A DNA stretch of 11,242 bases from Rhodospirillaceae bacterium (lineage in GTDB: Bacteria; Pseudomonadota; Alphaproteobacteria; Rhodospirillales; Magnetospirillaceae), in NCBI GenBank assembly GCA_030151865.1, contig JASLCK010000123.1, positions 1 through 11,242 on the forward strand, written 5' to 3'. Of this stretch, positions 1 through 6,911 are shown piece after piece. The translations under genes and the position numbers were made by a program. A model generated the notes under the pieces. The model searched no databases, was not told the origin of the DNA, and worked only from the letters and a program-made list of their open reading frames with translations. Every line of letters starts with the position of its first letter. The stretch's first letter is position 1.

Positions 1-404
1 AGGGCAATACGGCCACCGTCACTTTCAAGGTGAATGTCGGCGCGTCGAATGCTCCCCGGGCTTCGGAACGGCATGGGGCCAATGACCCGGTCCTCTTGCC
101 GACCGATCTGCAGCCCGCCCGATTGGCCGATGCCCAGACGATGAAAGACCCGGCTACGGCCGGTCACAAGGCGGCTCCGGCGTTTGCGGGCAAACCATCC
201 CTGACGGCGCAATTGCATGCGGCGGCAGGTGGCGGGGCAACTTCTGCCCATCACGGCATCCTGGATGACGGCCTGAATTTGTTGGCCAGCCTGTTGGATG
301 CACTGGGTGGAAACGACGCCCAACATCTTGCCCAGACGGCCCAAACGATAGCGTCGGCGCAGCCGCATGCTTCGTCCCTTTCGACCAACACCACGATCTC
401 CTGA
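1..404 (+). CDS. C-terminal end of a larger, probably secreted repeat protein (5' truncated)
   Basis: The reading frame is open from base 3 to the TGA at 402-404, so the gene begins outside the window and only about 133 residues are visible. The first residues (GNTATVTFKVNV) alternate polar and hydrophobic residues like the last strand of an Ig-, cadherin- or VCBS-type beta-sandwich. The rest is low complexity, rich in Ala, His, Gln, Ser and Thr, with one hydrophobic patch (LNLLASLLDALGG) and a Ser/Thr-rich end. No RTX nonapeptides and no sortase or autotransporter signature are visible. The gene ends 6 bases before a TolC-family gene and is probably transcribed with it. I infer that it could be a large exported adhesin-like protein and the cargo of the downstream cluster, but the visible part cannot prove this. 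An internal ATG at 30 is not the real start, because the frame continues upstream of it. Confidence 0.6.
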   Translation, partial: GNTATVTFKVNVGASNAPRASERHGANDPVLLPTDLQPARLADAQTMKDPATAGHKAAPAFAGKPSLTAQLHAAAGGGATSAHHGILDDGLNLLASLLDALGGNDAQHLAQTAQTIASAQPHASSLSTNTTIS

Positions 405-410
405 GGCTTC

Positions 411-2009
411 ATGACGTCCTTGTCTTCTTTTACGCCGGTTCGGCGTTCCCGCCTGACGGTTCCTGTCGCCGCTTGTGCTTTGGTGGCTCTGTTGGCGGGG
501 TGTTCGGTGGATCCTCGTCCCCTGACCATCGAGGAAAACCAGACCCGCGCCGACGATGCGCTGAAACAGGTACGGGATCGTATCGACCCGGTGGCGGCCC
601 CCATCACTTTGGATGAAGCCATCGCCCGGGCGGTCAAGTACAACTTGGATCACCGGTTGGCGTTGATGGATCAGGCCATTGCCAACCGTCAGCTTGACGT
701 GTCGCGGTGGGAATTGCTGCCCAAGCTGATGGTCGATGGCGGCTTGTCGGCGCGCAGCAATGACTTGGCGTCTTCGTCTTACTCCGTGCTGACCGGCAAG
801 CAGTCACTGGAACCGTCGATCTCGACCGACCGGCGCGGCGGTGTCGCCGACCTGCAACTGAGCTGGAGTGTCCTTGATTTCGGCGTGAGCTATTATCAGG
901 CACGCCAGAACGGTGACCGGGCTCTGGCGACGGCGGAAAAGCGCCGCTCGGCGGTTAACGCCATCGTTCAGCAGGTCCGGGCCGCCTATTGGCAGGCCGT
1001 GGCTGCCGAACGCATCGGCAGCCGCATCAACCCCATCCTGACCGATGCCCGCGCCGCTCTGGCCGACGCCCACGAAGTGGAACGTCAACGCCTGAAGCCG
1101 CCGCTTGAAGCGCTGCGTTATGAGAAATCCACCATCGAGGTGATCCGCCAGTTGGAAAGCCTGCAAGCCGATCTGGGGTTGGCTAAGACGCAATTGGCGG
1201 CTTTGATGGGTCTGCCTCCGGGGCAGCGTTATCAATTGGCGGTGCCGGAAAATCCCTCCGCCCTGCCGGAAATGAAGACCCCGGTGGAGGAACTGGAACG
1301 GACCGCCCTCATCAATCGTCCGGAACTGCGCGAGCAGGCCTATAACCACCGCATTGCGGTTGATGAGGTGCATAAGGCTTTCCTGAAGCTGTTCCCCAAT
1401 CTGTCCCTGACCACCGGGCTTAATTACGACAGCAACTCGTATTTGGTGAACCAGCAATGGGCCGAAGGCGGGCTGCGTATGTCCTGGGGCCTGATGAACC
1501 TGTTGTCGGGTAATGACTTCATTGGTCTGGCGGAAGCGCAGCGCGACCAGACCGAAGTCCGCAATTTGGCCTTGTCCATGGCGGTCCTGACCCAGGTCAA
1601 TGTGGCTTGGCAGCAATTGGGCCGTGCCCAGATCCAGTACAAGGACGCCGAGGAATTGGACGGCATCGAAAGCCGTATCTACGATCAGGTTCTGACGCAG
1701 CAACAAAACAACACCGAAAGCAAGGTCGAGCGGGTGCGTTCCGCCGGTGCGCGGATTGTTGCCGAATTGGTCAAGGCCCGCGCCTATGCCGACATGCAGA
1801 ACGCGCAAGCCGCGCTGTATGTTTCGGTCGGTATCGACCCGTTGCCCCAGACGGTGCCCGATTATTCGCTGAAAACCCTGGTCAGCGCCGTGGGTGCGGT
1901 CAACCGTCAGATCGAAGCGGGCTCGTTCGGTGCCCTGGCTTCGGCTCAGGCGGAAGCTCCCGTGCTTGACGATAACGTCAAGCTGCAGACTACGCCGCAA
2001 TTGCCCTAA
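411..2009 (+). CDS. TolC-family outer-membrane efflux/secretion lipoprotein
   Basis: This 532-residue protein is an outer-membrane factor of the TolC/OEP family, which forms the trimeric beta-barrel and periplasmic tunnel of tripartite exporters. A basic start (VRRSR) is followed by a hydrophobic stretch and a lipobox LLAGC with the acylated Cys at residue 31, so it should be a lipidated outer-membrane protein. The first OEP repeat begins around residue 65 (ITLDEAIARAVKYN) and includes the helix QQVRAAYWQAVAAERI. The second begins around 291 (VEELERTALINRPELREQA) and includes LFPNLSLTTGLNYDS, the usual beta-hairpin segment. About 50 residues of polar tail follow the second repeat. The start has GAGG at 403-406 as a plausible ribosome site. 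The gene lies 6 bases behind the large upstream protein gene and in front of adaptor genes, which suggests the channel of that export system. The exact subfamily is uncertain. Confidence 0.9.
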   Translation: MTSLSSFTPVRRSRLTVPVAACALVALLAGCSVDPRPLTIEENQTRADDALKQVRDRIDPVAAPITLDEAIARAVKYNLDHRLALMDQAIANRQLDVSRWELLPKLMVDGGLSARSNDLASSSYSVLTGKQSLEPSISTDRRGGVADLQLSWSVLDFGVSYYQARQNGDRALATAEKRRSAVNAIVQQVRAAYWQAVAAERIGSRINPILTDARAALADAHEVERQRLKPPLEALRYEKSTIEVIRQLESLQADLGLAKTQLAALMGLPPGQRYQLAVPENPSALPEMKTPVEELERTALINRPELREQAYNHRIAVDEVHKAFLKLFPNLSLTTGLNYDSNSYLVNQQWAEGGLRMSWGLMNLLSGNDFIGLAEAQRDQTEVRNLALSMAVLTQVNVAWQQLGRAQIQYKDAEELDGIESRIYDQVLTQQQNNTESKVERVRSAGARIVAELVKARAYADMQNAQAALYVSVGIDPLPQTVPDYSLKTLVSAVGAVNRQIEAGSFGALASAQAEAPVLDDNVKLQTTPQLP

Positions 2010-2045
2010 GGACTGTTGCACACCCTTGATGGGGCCAAACAACGA

Positions 2046-2077
2046 CAAGGGGGAGGACCGGGAGGTCTTCCTCTTTG
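2046..2077 (+). promoter_or_regulatory. Strong intergenic RNA hairpin with GNRA-type loop
   Basis: Bases 2046-2059 pair with 2064-2077 over 14 consecutive positions, three of them G-U wobbles, around the tetraloop GGGA, which fits the GNRA class. The hairpin lies 36 bases after the tolC-like stop and about 55 bases before the next start. No uridine run follows directly; the nearest T-rich stretch is 2094-2099. It may act as a partial terminator, an RNA-processing or stability element, or a divider that gives the TolC-like protein a different level from the adaptors. The structure is seen directly and the role is inferred. Confidence 0.5.
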
Positions 2078-2131
2078 CTGTTTGATTGCCTAGATTTTTA
2101 ATGTCGGTCCATTCCCTTCGATCAACAAACA

Positions 2132-2899
2132 GTGAGCCCCGCCTTGGCCCTTTCCCGGTTTCGCCTGATCGCCGCTTCTGTCCCGCTGTTGCTGGGAAAT
2201 GTCCTGTTCGCAGGCTCTGCCATGGCCGCTGACGCGATGCCCGAAATCCGCGCCCAGTTGGAGCCCAAGCGCAGTACCGTCCTGTCGGCGGAAGTCGCAG
2301 CCCGCATTTCCGAACTGCCGTTGCGTGAAGGCGACAGTTTCACCGAAGGACAGAAACTGGTGGTCTTCGATTGCGGCGTGCAGCGCGCCCGGCTGACTCG
2401 AGCCATGGCCCAGGAAACCGCGACTCGCAAGACCTACGAGGTCAAAAGCAAGCTGAACGCCCTGAATTCTATCGGCGCCTTGGAACTGGAAACGGCGGCG
2501 GCGGAACATGCGGTAGCGGAGGCCGATGTGCAGATGGCCAGGGAAATCACTTCGCATTGCGTGATATCGGCCCCTTTCGCCGGTCGCATGGGGACGACTG
2601 AGGTCAAACGCTTCCAATCGGTGGCGGAAGGCCAGAAGCTGCTGGAAATCATTGATCCGACCGAGTTGGAAGCGCAAATGCTGGTGCCGTCGTCCTGGCT
2701 GAAATGGCTGAAGCCGGGATCCGCCCTGGAAATCGGGATCGAGGAAACTGGGCGGAAATATCCCGCTAAGGTTTCGCGTCTGGCACCGCGCATTGATCCG
2801 GTGTCGCAGTCGATCCGCGTTTACGCTGTCATCGACGGCAAGTTTCCCGAACTGCTGCCGGGCATGAGCGGGCGCGCCCTGCTGTCCGCACCCAATTGA
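2132..2899 (+). CDS. Periplasmic adaptor (membrane-fusion) protein, HlyD/RND type
   Basis: This 255-residue protein is a small membrane-fusion protein of the HlyD/AcrA superfamily, which joins inner-membrane components to a TolC channel. A signal peptide spans residues 1-32 (hydrophobic core LIAASVPLLL, likely cleavage after AMA). Then come a first barrel-sandwich half (LSAEVAARISELPLREGDSFTEGQ, about 48-70), a short Ala- and Glu-rich coiled-coil hairpin (about 85-140), the second half (VISAPFAGRMG, from about 146) and a beta-barrel domain ending in LLPGMSGRALL. The start is GTG at 2132. It is the first usable start after an in-frame TAA at 2099 and gives a complete signal peptide, but no clear Shine-Dalgarno sequence precedes it. 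The hairpin is short and there is no membrane anchor, unlike classical type I HlyD. The next gene begins 11 bases after its stop, so the two are co-transcribed. Confidence 0.88.
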   Translation: MSPALALSRFRLIAASVPLLLGNVLFAGSAMAADAMPEIRAQLEPKRSTVLSAEVAARISELPLREGDSFTEGQKLVVFDCGVQRARLTRAMAQETATRKTYEVKSKLNALNSIGALELETAAAEHAVAEADVQMAREITSHCVISAPFAGRMGTTEVKRFQSVAEGQKLLEIIDPTELEAQMLVPSSWLKWLKPGSALEIGIEETGRKYPAKVSRLAPRIDPVSQSIRVYAVIDGKFPELLPGMSGRALLSAPN

Positions 2900-2903
2900 G
2901 GGG
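2898..2903 (+). promoter_or_regulatory. Ribosome binding site deciding the start of the GAF-HlyD gene
   Basis: GAGGGG overlaps the stop codon of the upstream adaptor gene and lies 7 bases before ATG 2911. That makes ATG 2911 a better start than the in-frame TTG at 2896, which this site would overlap. The arrangement also suggests translational coupling of the two adaptor genes. Confidence 0.6.
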
Positions 2904-2910
2904 CGACGCG

Positions 2911-4308
2911 ATGCCCGGTCCGTCCTTGCCGCCGTCTGTTTCAAATCAGCCGCCCCAGTTGGATGGGGCAGAATTGGCCGGTCGTCAATTGCTTGGTCTG
3001 ACCGCGCTTTTGCAATTGCAAAAGCGGGCGCGGCACGCGCGGAACGAACAGGAACTGGGCTTCCTGATGGTCAACGACACCTTTGCCCTGGTGCAATACC
3101 GTCAGTCATTGTTGTGGCGGCGCGGGGCGCGGGGGGATGGTGCGGTGCTGGCCGTTTCCGGTCTGGCGTCGGTGGAGGCCGACAGCCCCTATGCCCGCTA
3201 TGTCTGTCGCTTGCTGTCGGCCCATGGCGACCCGGCGGCCATCCGTACCTTCAATCCTGCCGATTTGCCCGCCGATCTCGCCGCCGAGTGGCCGGATTAC
3301 CTGCCGGCCCACGGTTTGTGGCTGCCGCTGACGGCCCCCGATCAGCGGCAATTGGGAGGCTTGTTTCTGGCGCGGGAAGAACCCTGGGCGGACGGGGAAC
3401 GCATCTTGCTGGAAAATATCGGCGATGCTTATGCCCATGCCTGGGGCGGGCTGGTCAAGCAGCCGCGCCACTGGCACCGCGACGCCGCCCGTTTGAAATC
3501 CCGGCGGACCTTGGCCTATGTCGCGGCTGCCCTGGTGGCCTTGGCGTTGTTTCCCATCCGGTTGTCGGCCCTGGCTCCGGCCGAGGTCATCGCCAAAGCT
3601 CCGACCGTGGTGCGGGCTCCCTTCGATGGGGTGGTGGACAAGTTTCTGGTCGGTCCCAACCAGCCGGTGAGCGAGGACCAGCCCTTGTTCCAGTTGGACC
3701 CGGTGCGGCTGCAAAACCGCCTGAATGTGGCTATGGCGACCCTGGAAGCGGCGGATGCCGAATATCGCCAGACCGCGCAACAGGCGGTGTTCGATGAAAA
3801 AGCCAAATCCCAGTTGGTTGTTTTGCAGGGCAAGCGCGATCAGGCAGCGGCCGAGGTTGGTTATGTCCAGGATTTGATGAAGCGCATCGTGGTGCGGGCT
3901 CCGCGCGCCGGGCTGGCGGTGTTTGCCGATGTCAACGATTGGGTGGGTAAACCGGTCACCCAGGGCGAGCGCGTGCTGATGGTGGCCGAGCCCAAGGATG
4001 TGGAACTGGAAATCAAGCTGCCGGTGGCCGATGCCATCGCCATGGATGTCGGCGACCCGGTGTCCTTGTTCCTGAACATCGACCCGCAGCATCCGTTGGA
4101 TGCGACCATTCGCCTGGCTGCCTATCAGCCGGAAGTCGGGCCGGATGGTGTGGCGGCCTATCGTCTGAAGGCGAAGTTTGATCCGTCCCAGACCCCGGTA
4201 CGCATCGGTTTGCAGGGAACGGCCAAAATCTACGGGCAGCGCACCACCTTGTTTTATCATCTGTTCCGTCGGCCCTTGGCCGCTTTACGCCAGCGCTTGG
4301 GTGTGTAA
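2911..4308 (+). CDS. Inner-membrane HlyD-like adaptor with N-terminal GAF-like domain
   Basis: With the ATG at 2911 this is a 465-residue protein. Residues about 25-185 form a soluble region that looks like a degenerate GAF domain (ELGFLMVNDTFALVQYRQSLLW near the start, LWLPLTAPDQRQLGGLFLAR as later strands). One membrane helix follows at about 201-222 (LAYVAAALVALALFPIRL). The periplasmic part is an HlyD-type adaptor: a barrel-sandwich half (VVRAPFDGVVDKFLVGPNQP), a coiled-coil hairpin at about 265-325, the second half (IVVRAPRAGLAVFAD) and a C-terminal beta-barrel. The GAF-like part should be cytosolic and could bind a ligand or another protein. I see no obvious catalytic residues. The start is supported by GAGGGG at 2898-2903. 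The next gene begins 3 bases after its stop, which points to a shared complex. The adaptor assignment is firm; the GAF label rests on pattern only. Confidence 0.85.
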   Translation: MPGPSLPPSVSNQPPQLDGAELAGRQLLGLTALLQLQKRARHARNEQELGFLMVNDTFALVQYRQSLLWRRGARGDGAVLAVSGLASVEADSPYARYVCRLLSAHGDPAAIRTFNPADLPADLAAEWPDYLPAHGLWLPLTAPDQRQLGGLFLAREEPWADGERILLENIGDAYAHAWGGLVKQPRHWHRDAARLKSRRTLAYVAAALVALALFPIRLSALAPAEVIAKAPTVVRAPFDGVVDKFLVGPNQPVSEDQPLFQLDPVRLQNRLNVAMATLEAADAEYRQTAQQAVFDEKAKSQLVVLQGKRDQAAAEVGYVQDLMKRIVVRAPRAGLAVFADVNDWVGKPVTQGERVLMVAEPKDVELEIKLPVADAIAMDVGDPVSLFLNIDPQHPLDATIRLAAYQPEVGPDGVAAYRLKAKFDPSQTPVRIGLQGTAKIYGQRTTLFYHLFRRPLAALRQRLGV

Positions 4309-4311
4309 GCC

Positions 4312-6468
4312 ATGAGCGCCCCGGAAATCCGTATTGGTTCCGGCCCATCCGGTTCCCAGCAGGCTCCGCCGACCCGGCTGGCTCCCTTGCGCGACGAATT
4401 GACTTTGCTGCCCGGTCCAGCCCTGTCCGATGGGTCGCCCAGTTGGACACTGCACGATCAGGCTGCGGGCCGTTTTTATCGTTTAGGCTGGTTGGAATTC
4501 GAAGTGCTGCGCCGCTGGCATCTGGGCACCGCCGAGGAAATTGCCGCCGATGTGACGGCCAATACCACTTTGCGGATTACTGCCGATGACGTGCTGTCGG
4601 TGTCGATGTTTCTGATCACCCACAATCTGGTGCGCCGCCAGGGCCCGGCGGCTTTGGCTGGGCTGATGCGTCAGGCGGACATGCGCAAGCCGAGCTTTTG
4701 GCAATGGCTGTTGAAGAACTATCTGTTCTTCCGCGTGCCGTTGCTAAAGCCTGACCGTTTCCTGACCAGGGTCATGCCCTATGCCGCGTGGATTTTTACA
4801 CGCGGGTTTTTGCTGGTCACCTTAGCCGCTGCGCTGATCGGCCTCTATCTGGTGACGCGGCAGTGGGATCAGTTCCGCACCACCTTCGTCAGTTTTCTGT
4901 CGCCTGCGGGGCTGATCACCGGCGCTGTCGGTCTGGCCGTTGCCAAGGTGGTGCACGAGTTGGGGCATGCGCTGACCGCCAAGCGCTATGGCTGCCGGGT
5001 GCAAACCATGGGTATCGCCTTTATGGTGATGTATCCGCTGCTTTATACCGACGTCAGCGATGCCTGGCGTTTACCCGACCGACGTCAGCGTTTGGCGATC
5101 GGTGCGGCAGGCATGGGGGCGGAATTGGCGCTGGCGGCTTATGCCACGCTGGCTTGGTCGTTTTTGCCGGAAGGTCCGGTGAAGGCGGCGGCTTTTCTGC
5201 TGGCGACCACCAGTTGGATCATGACCGTATTGGTCAACACCAGTCCCTTTATGCGCTTCGATGGCTATTTCCTGCTGTCGGACCTGTTGGATATGCCCAA
5301 TCTGCACGACCGCGCCTTTGCCCTGGGGCGCTGGTGGCTGCGGGAACGGTTGTTTCATCTGGGCGAGCCGATCCCCGAGGAAATGTCCCGGCGGCGGCGT
5401 AATTTGCTGATCGTGCTGGCCTTTGCCACCTGGGTTTACCGCTTTACCCTGTTCGTGGGTATCGCCGCGCTGGTCTATCACCTGTTTTTCAAGATCTTGG
5501 GCATCATTCTGTTCATGGTGGAACTGTGGTGGTTCATCCTGCGTCCGCCTGTGCGGGAAGTGCTGGAATGGGTGCGTCGGCGTGATGCCATGACCTGGAA
5601 CCGCCGATCGGCCACCACGGCGGCGGCGGCAGTATTTCTGCTGCTTCTGGCCTGTATTCCCTGGCGCAGCACGGTGACGGCCCCCGCCATTTTGCGGGCT
5701 GCTCAGGAAATGGAGATTTTTCTCGATCAACCCGGCCAATTGGAAGAGGTGCTGGTCAAGGCCGGTCAGCCGGTGACGGCAGGACAGGTGCTGTTCCGTT
5801 TGTCGTCGCCCGATCTGGACTACAAACTGACCAATCAGCGCATCAAGATCGAATCGCTGAAATGGGAAAGCGCTTACCGCAGCACCGTGGTCGATCCCAA
5901 GCGTCAGCGCCGCGCCGCCCAGGAATTGGAAACCGCCGAAGCCGAACTGCAAGGGCTGGAATTGGAAAAGGCCCGCCTGACCATTACGGCCCCCTTTGCG
6001 GGTATTATGGCCGAAGTGGCCGAGCCATTGGCCCCCGGCGAGTGGCTGCCTGCACGGGAACGGTTGGGACTGCTGCTAGATCCAGCCCATCCGATGATCG
6101 AAGCCTATATCCGCGAGGCGGATCTGCACCGGGTCATGGTGGGCGACGAAGGCCGCTTCCGCCCGGACCAAAGCGCCACCGGGGCGGTGGATGGACGTAT
6201 TCAGGATATCGACGACACCAGCACCCGCGTGCTGACCCGCCGCTATCTGGCCAGCCCGTTCGGCGGCGATATTGCCGCGCGCGAGGATGGGCAGCATCAG
6301 ATGGTGCCTGAGGAATCTCTTTACCGCGTGCTGATCGCTCCGGCCAGGGACACGGCCCCCGCCACCTTGCAGCGGGGCAGCGTGACCTTGGAGGGTGTGC
6401 GCGAAAGTCTGGTGGGCAATCTGTGGCGCAGCACGGTTGCGGTGCTGTTGCGCGAAGGCGGTTTCTGA
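4312..6468 (+). CDS. Polytopic M50 zinc metalloprotease with PqqD-like N-terminus and HlyD-like C-terminus
   Basis: This 718-residue protein has three parts. Residues about 28-110 resemble a PqqD-like winged helix (SWTLHDQAAGRFYRLGWLEF, then EEIAADV), the fold used as a RiPP recognition element. The central membrane region (about 157-455) carries the M50 signature H215-E-L-G-H219 and the partner motif N309-x2-P312-x4-D317-G, so all expected zinc ligands and the catalytic Glu are present. MYPLLYTDVSDAW and the AAG segment near 265 also fit the YydH-like 'peptide zinc metalloprotease' branch. After the last helix (about 432-452) an HlyD-type adaptor follows: QLEEVLVKAGQPVTAGQ at about 475-491, a coiled coil at about 508-565, ITAPFAGIMAEVAEPLAPGE, and a beta-barrel. 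It is the last gene of the cluster. It may cleave or guide an exported protein or peptide, or serve as the inner-membrane platform of an exporter lacking a pump. Confidence 0.88.
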   Translation: MSAPEIRIGSGPSGSQQAPPTRLAPLRDELTLLPGPALSDGSPSWTLHDQAAGRFYRLGWLEFEVLRRWHLGTAEEIAADVTANTTLRITADDVLSVSMFLITHNLVRRQGPAALAGLMRQADMRKPSFWQWLLKNYLFFRVPLLKPDRFLTRVMPYAAWIFTRGFLLVTLAAALIGLYLVTRQWDQFRTTFVSFLSPAGLITGAVGLAVAKVVHELGHALTAKRYGCRVQTMGIAFMVMYPLLYTDVSDAWRLPDRRQRLAIGAAGMGAELALAAYATLAWSFLPEGPVKAAAFLLATTSWIMTVLVNTSPFMRFDGYFLLSDLLDMPNLHDRAFALGRWWLRERLFHLGEPIPEEMSRRRRNLLIVLAFATWVYRFTLFVGIAALVYHLFFKILGIILFMVELWWFILRPPVREVLEWVRRRDAMTWNRRSATTAAAAVFLLLLACIPWRSTVTAPAILRAAQEMEIFLDQPGQLEEVLVKAGQPVTAGQVLFRLSSPDLDYKLTNQRIKIESLKWESAYRSTVVDPKRQRRAAQELETAEAELQGLELEKARLTITAPFAGIMAEVAEPLAPGEWLPARERLGLLLDPAHPMIEAYIREADLHRVMVGDEGRFRPDQSATGAVDGRIQDIDDTSTRVLTRRYLASPFGGDIAAREDGQHQMVPEESLYRVLIAPARDTAPATLQRGSVTLEGVRESLVGNLWRSTVAVLLREGGF

Positions 6469-6758
6469 TCCGGATAAGGCTGGTCTTACTAGACGACGCA
6501 GGCCATGCCCGCCGCCAGATCGGTTTACTCAGTAGAGTGGGGGAGGCAGCATTTCGCTCCCTTCGACCGAAGATGACGTACTGTCTTCAGCGGCGGCCGT
6601 GTGTGTCTTGTGTGGCCGGTTCCGCGACCGCCATGACATGCCGAGAAATCTTCGCGCCCAGTTGCTGGAAGCTCAAGTCTCGTTGACTCGCGGGTGTGGT
6701 TCCACAGGGCGATGCCATCTCTATTTTTCAGGAATTGTGCGTCATTGGGGCTAAAACG
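6469..6758. other. Non-coding stretch after the export cluster
   Basis: About 290 bases lie between the M50 gene stop and the terminator at 6759. I see no convincing gene on either strand. Small inverted repeats are present (for example around TGTGGTTCCACA near 6696-6707), but they are short. A TTGACT near 6683 has no matching -10 box at the right distance. The stretch would form a long 3' untranslated region of the export operon. Confidence 0.5.
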
Positions 6759-6789
6759 AAAAAAGACCGCCAGAAGGCAGTCTTTTTTT
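6759..6789. terminator. Bidirectional intrinsic terminator
   Basis: Stem GACCGCC (6765-6771) pairs with GGCAGTC (6776-6782), with one G-T mismatch or wobble, around the loop AGAA. It is flanked by A6 at 6759-6764 and T7 at 6783-6789. On the + strand it gives a U7 tail and can end the export operon. On the - strand it gives a U6 tail 9 bases after the tRNA-Val CCA end and can end that transcript. It separates the two converging units. Confidence 0.9.
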
Positions 6790-6797
6790 CGAGGGAA

Positions 6798-6872
6798 TGG
6801 TGGGCGTTGCAGGGATTGAACCTGCGACCCCATCCGTGTGAAGGATGTGCTCTCCCGCTGAGCTAAACGCCC
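6798..6872 (-). tRNA. tRNA-Val (anticodon CAC)
   Basis: Read on the minus strand, 75 bases fold into a full cloverleaf. The acceptor GGGCGTT pairs with AACGCCC, the D stem is GCTC/GAGC, and the anticodon stem CATCC/GGATG holds the 7-base loop TTCACAC. A five-base variable loop follows, then the T stem GCAGG/CCTGC with loop TTCAATC. The discriminator is A73 and the CCA end is encoded (6798-6800). The anticodon CAC is at 6838-6840 and reads the valine codon GUG. The gene has its own promoter upstream and an intrinsic terminator downstream. Confidence 0.97.
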
Positions 6873-6883
6873 ATTCCGTCGTG

Positions 6884-6911
6884 AGGGCCGCTTTGTACTA
6901 GGGCCGCTTTG
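6884..6911. repeat. 12-bp direct repeat in the tRNA promoter
   Basis: AGGGCCGCTTTG occurs at 6884-6895 and again at 6900-6911, with a period of 16 bases. On the minus strand one copy fills most of the -35/-10 spacer. The other overlaps part of the -10 box and the discriminator. It looks like a small local duplication. Confidence 0.8.

Noticed and set aside
804..2048. 414-codon minus-strand frame antisense to the TolC-like gene
   Set aside because: Its composition (Gln, Arg, His, Gly rich) is that of a shadow frame in GC-rich DNA and it overlaps a clear TolC-family gene entirely.
2896..2910. TTG start for the GAF-HlyD gene
   Set aside because: ATG 2911 has GAGGGG at 7-base spacing, and the TTG lies inside the preceding gene and overlaps that ribosome site.
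3106..4260. 384-codon minus-strand frame antisense to the GAF-HlyD gene
   Set aside because: No recognisable domain, biased shadow composition, and full overlap with a well-supported gene.
6683..6712. TTGACT as a -35 box of a promoter in the non-coding stretch
   Set aside because: The sequence 16-18 bases downstream (around AGGGCG) does not resemble a -10 box and no gene follows.
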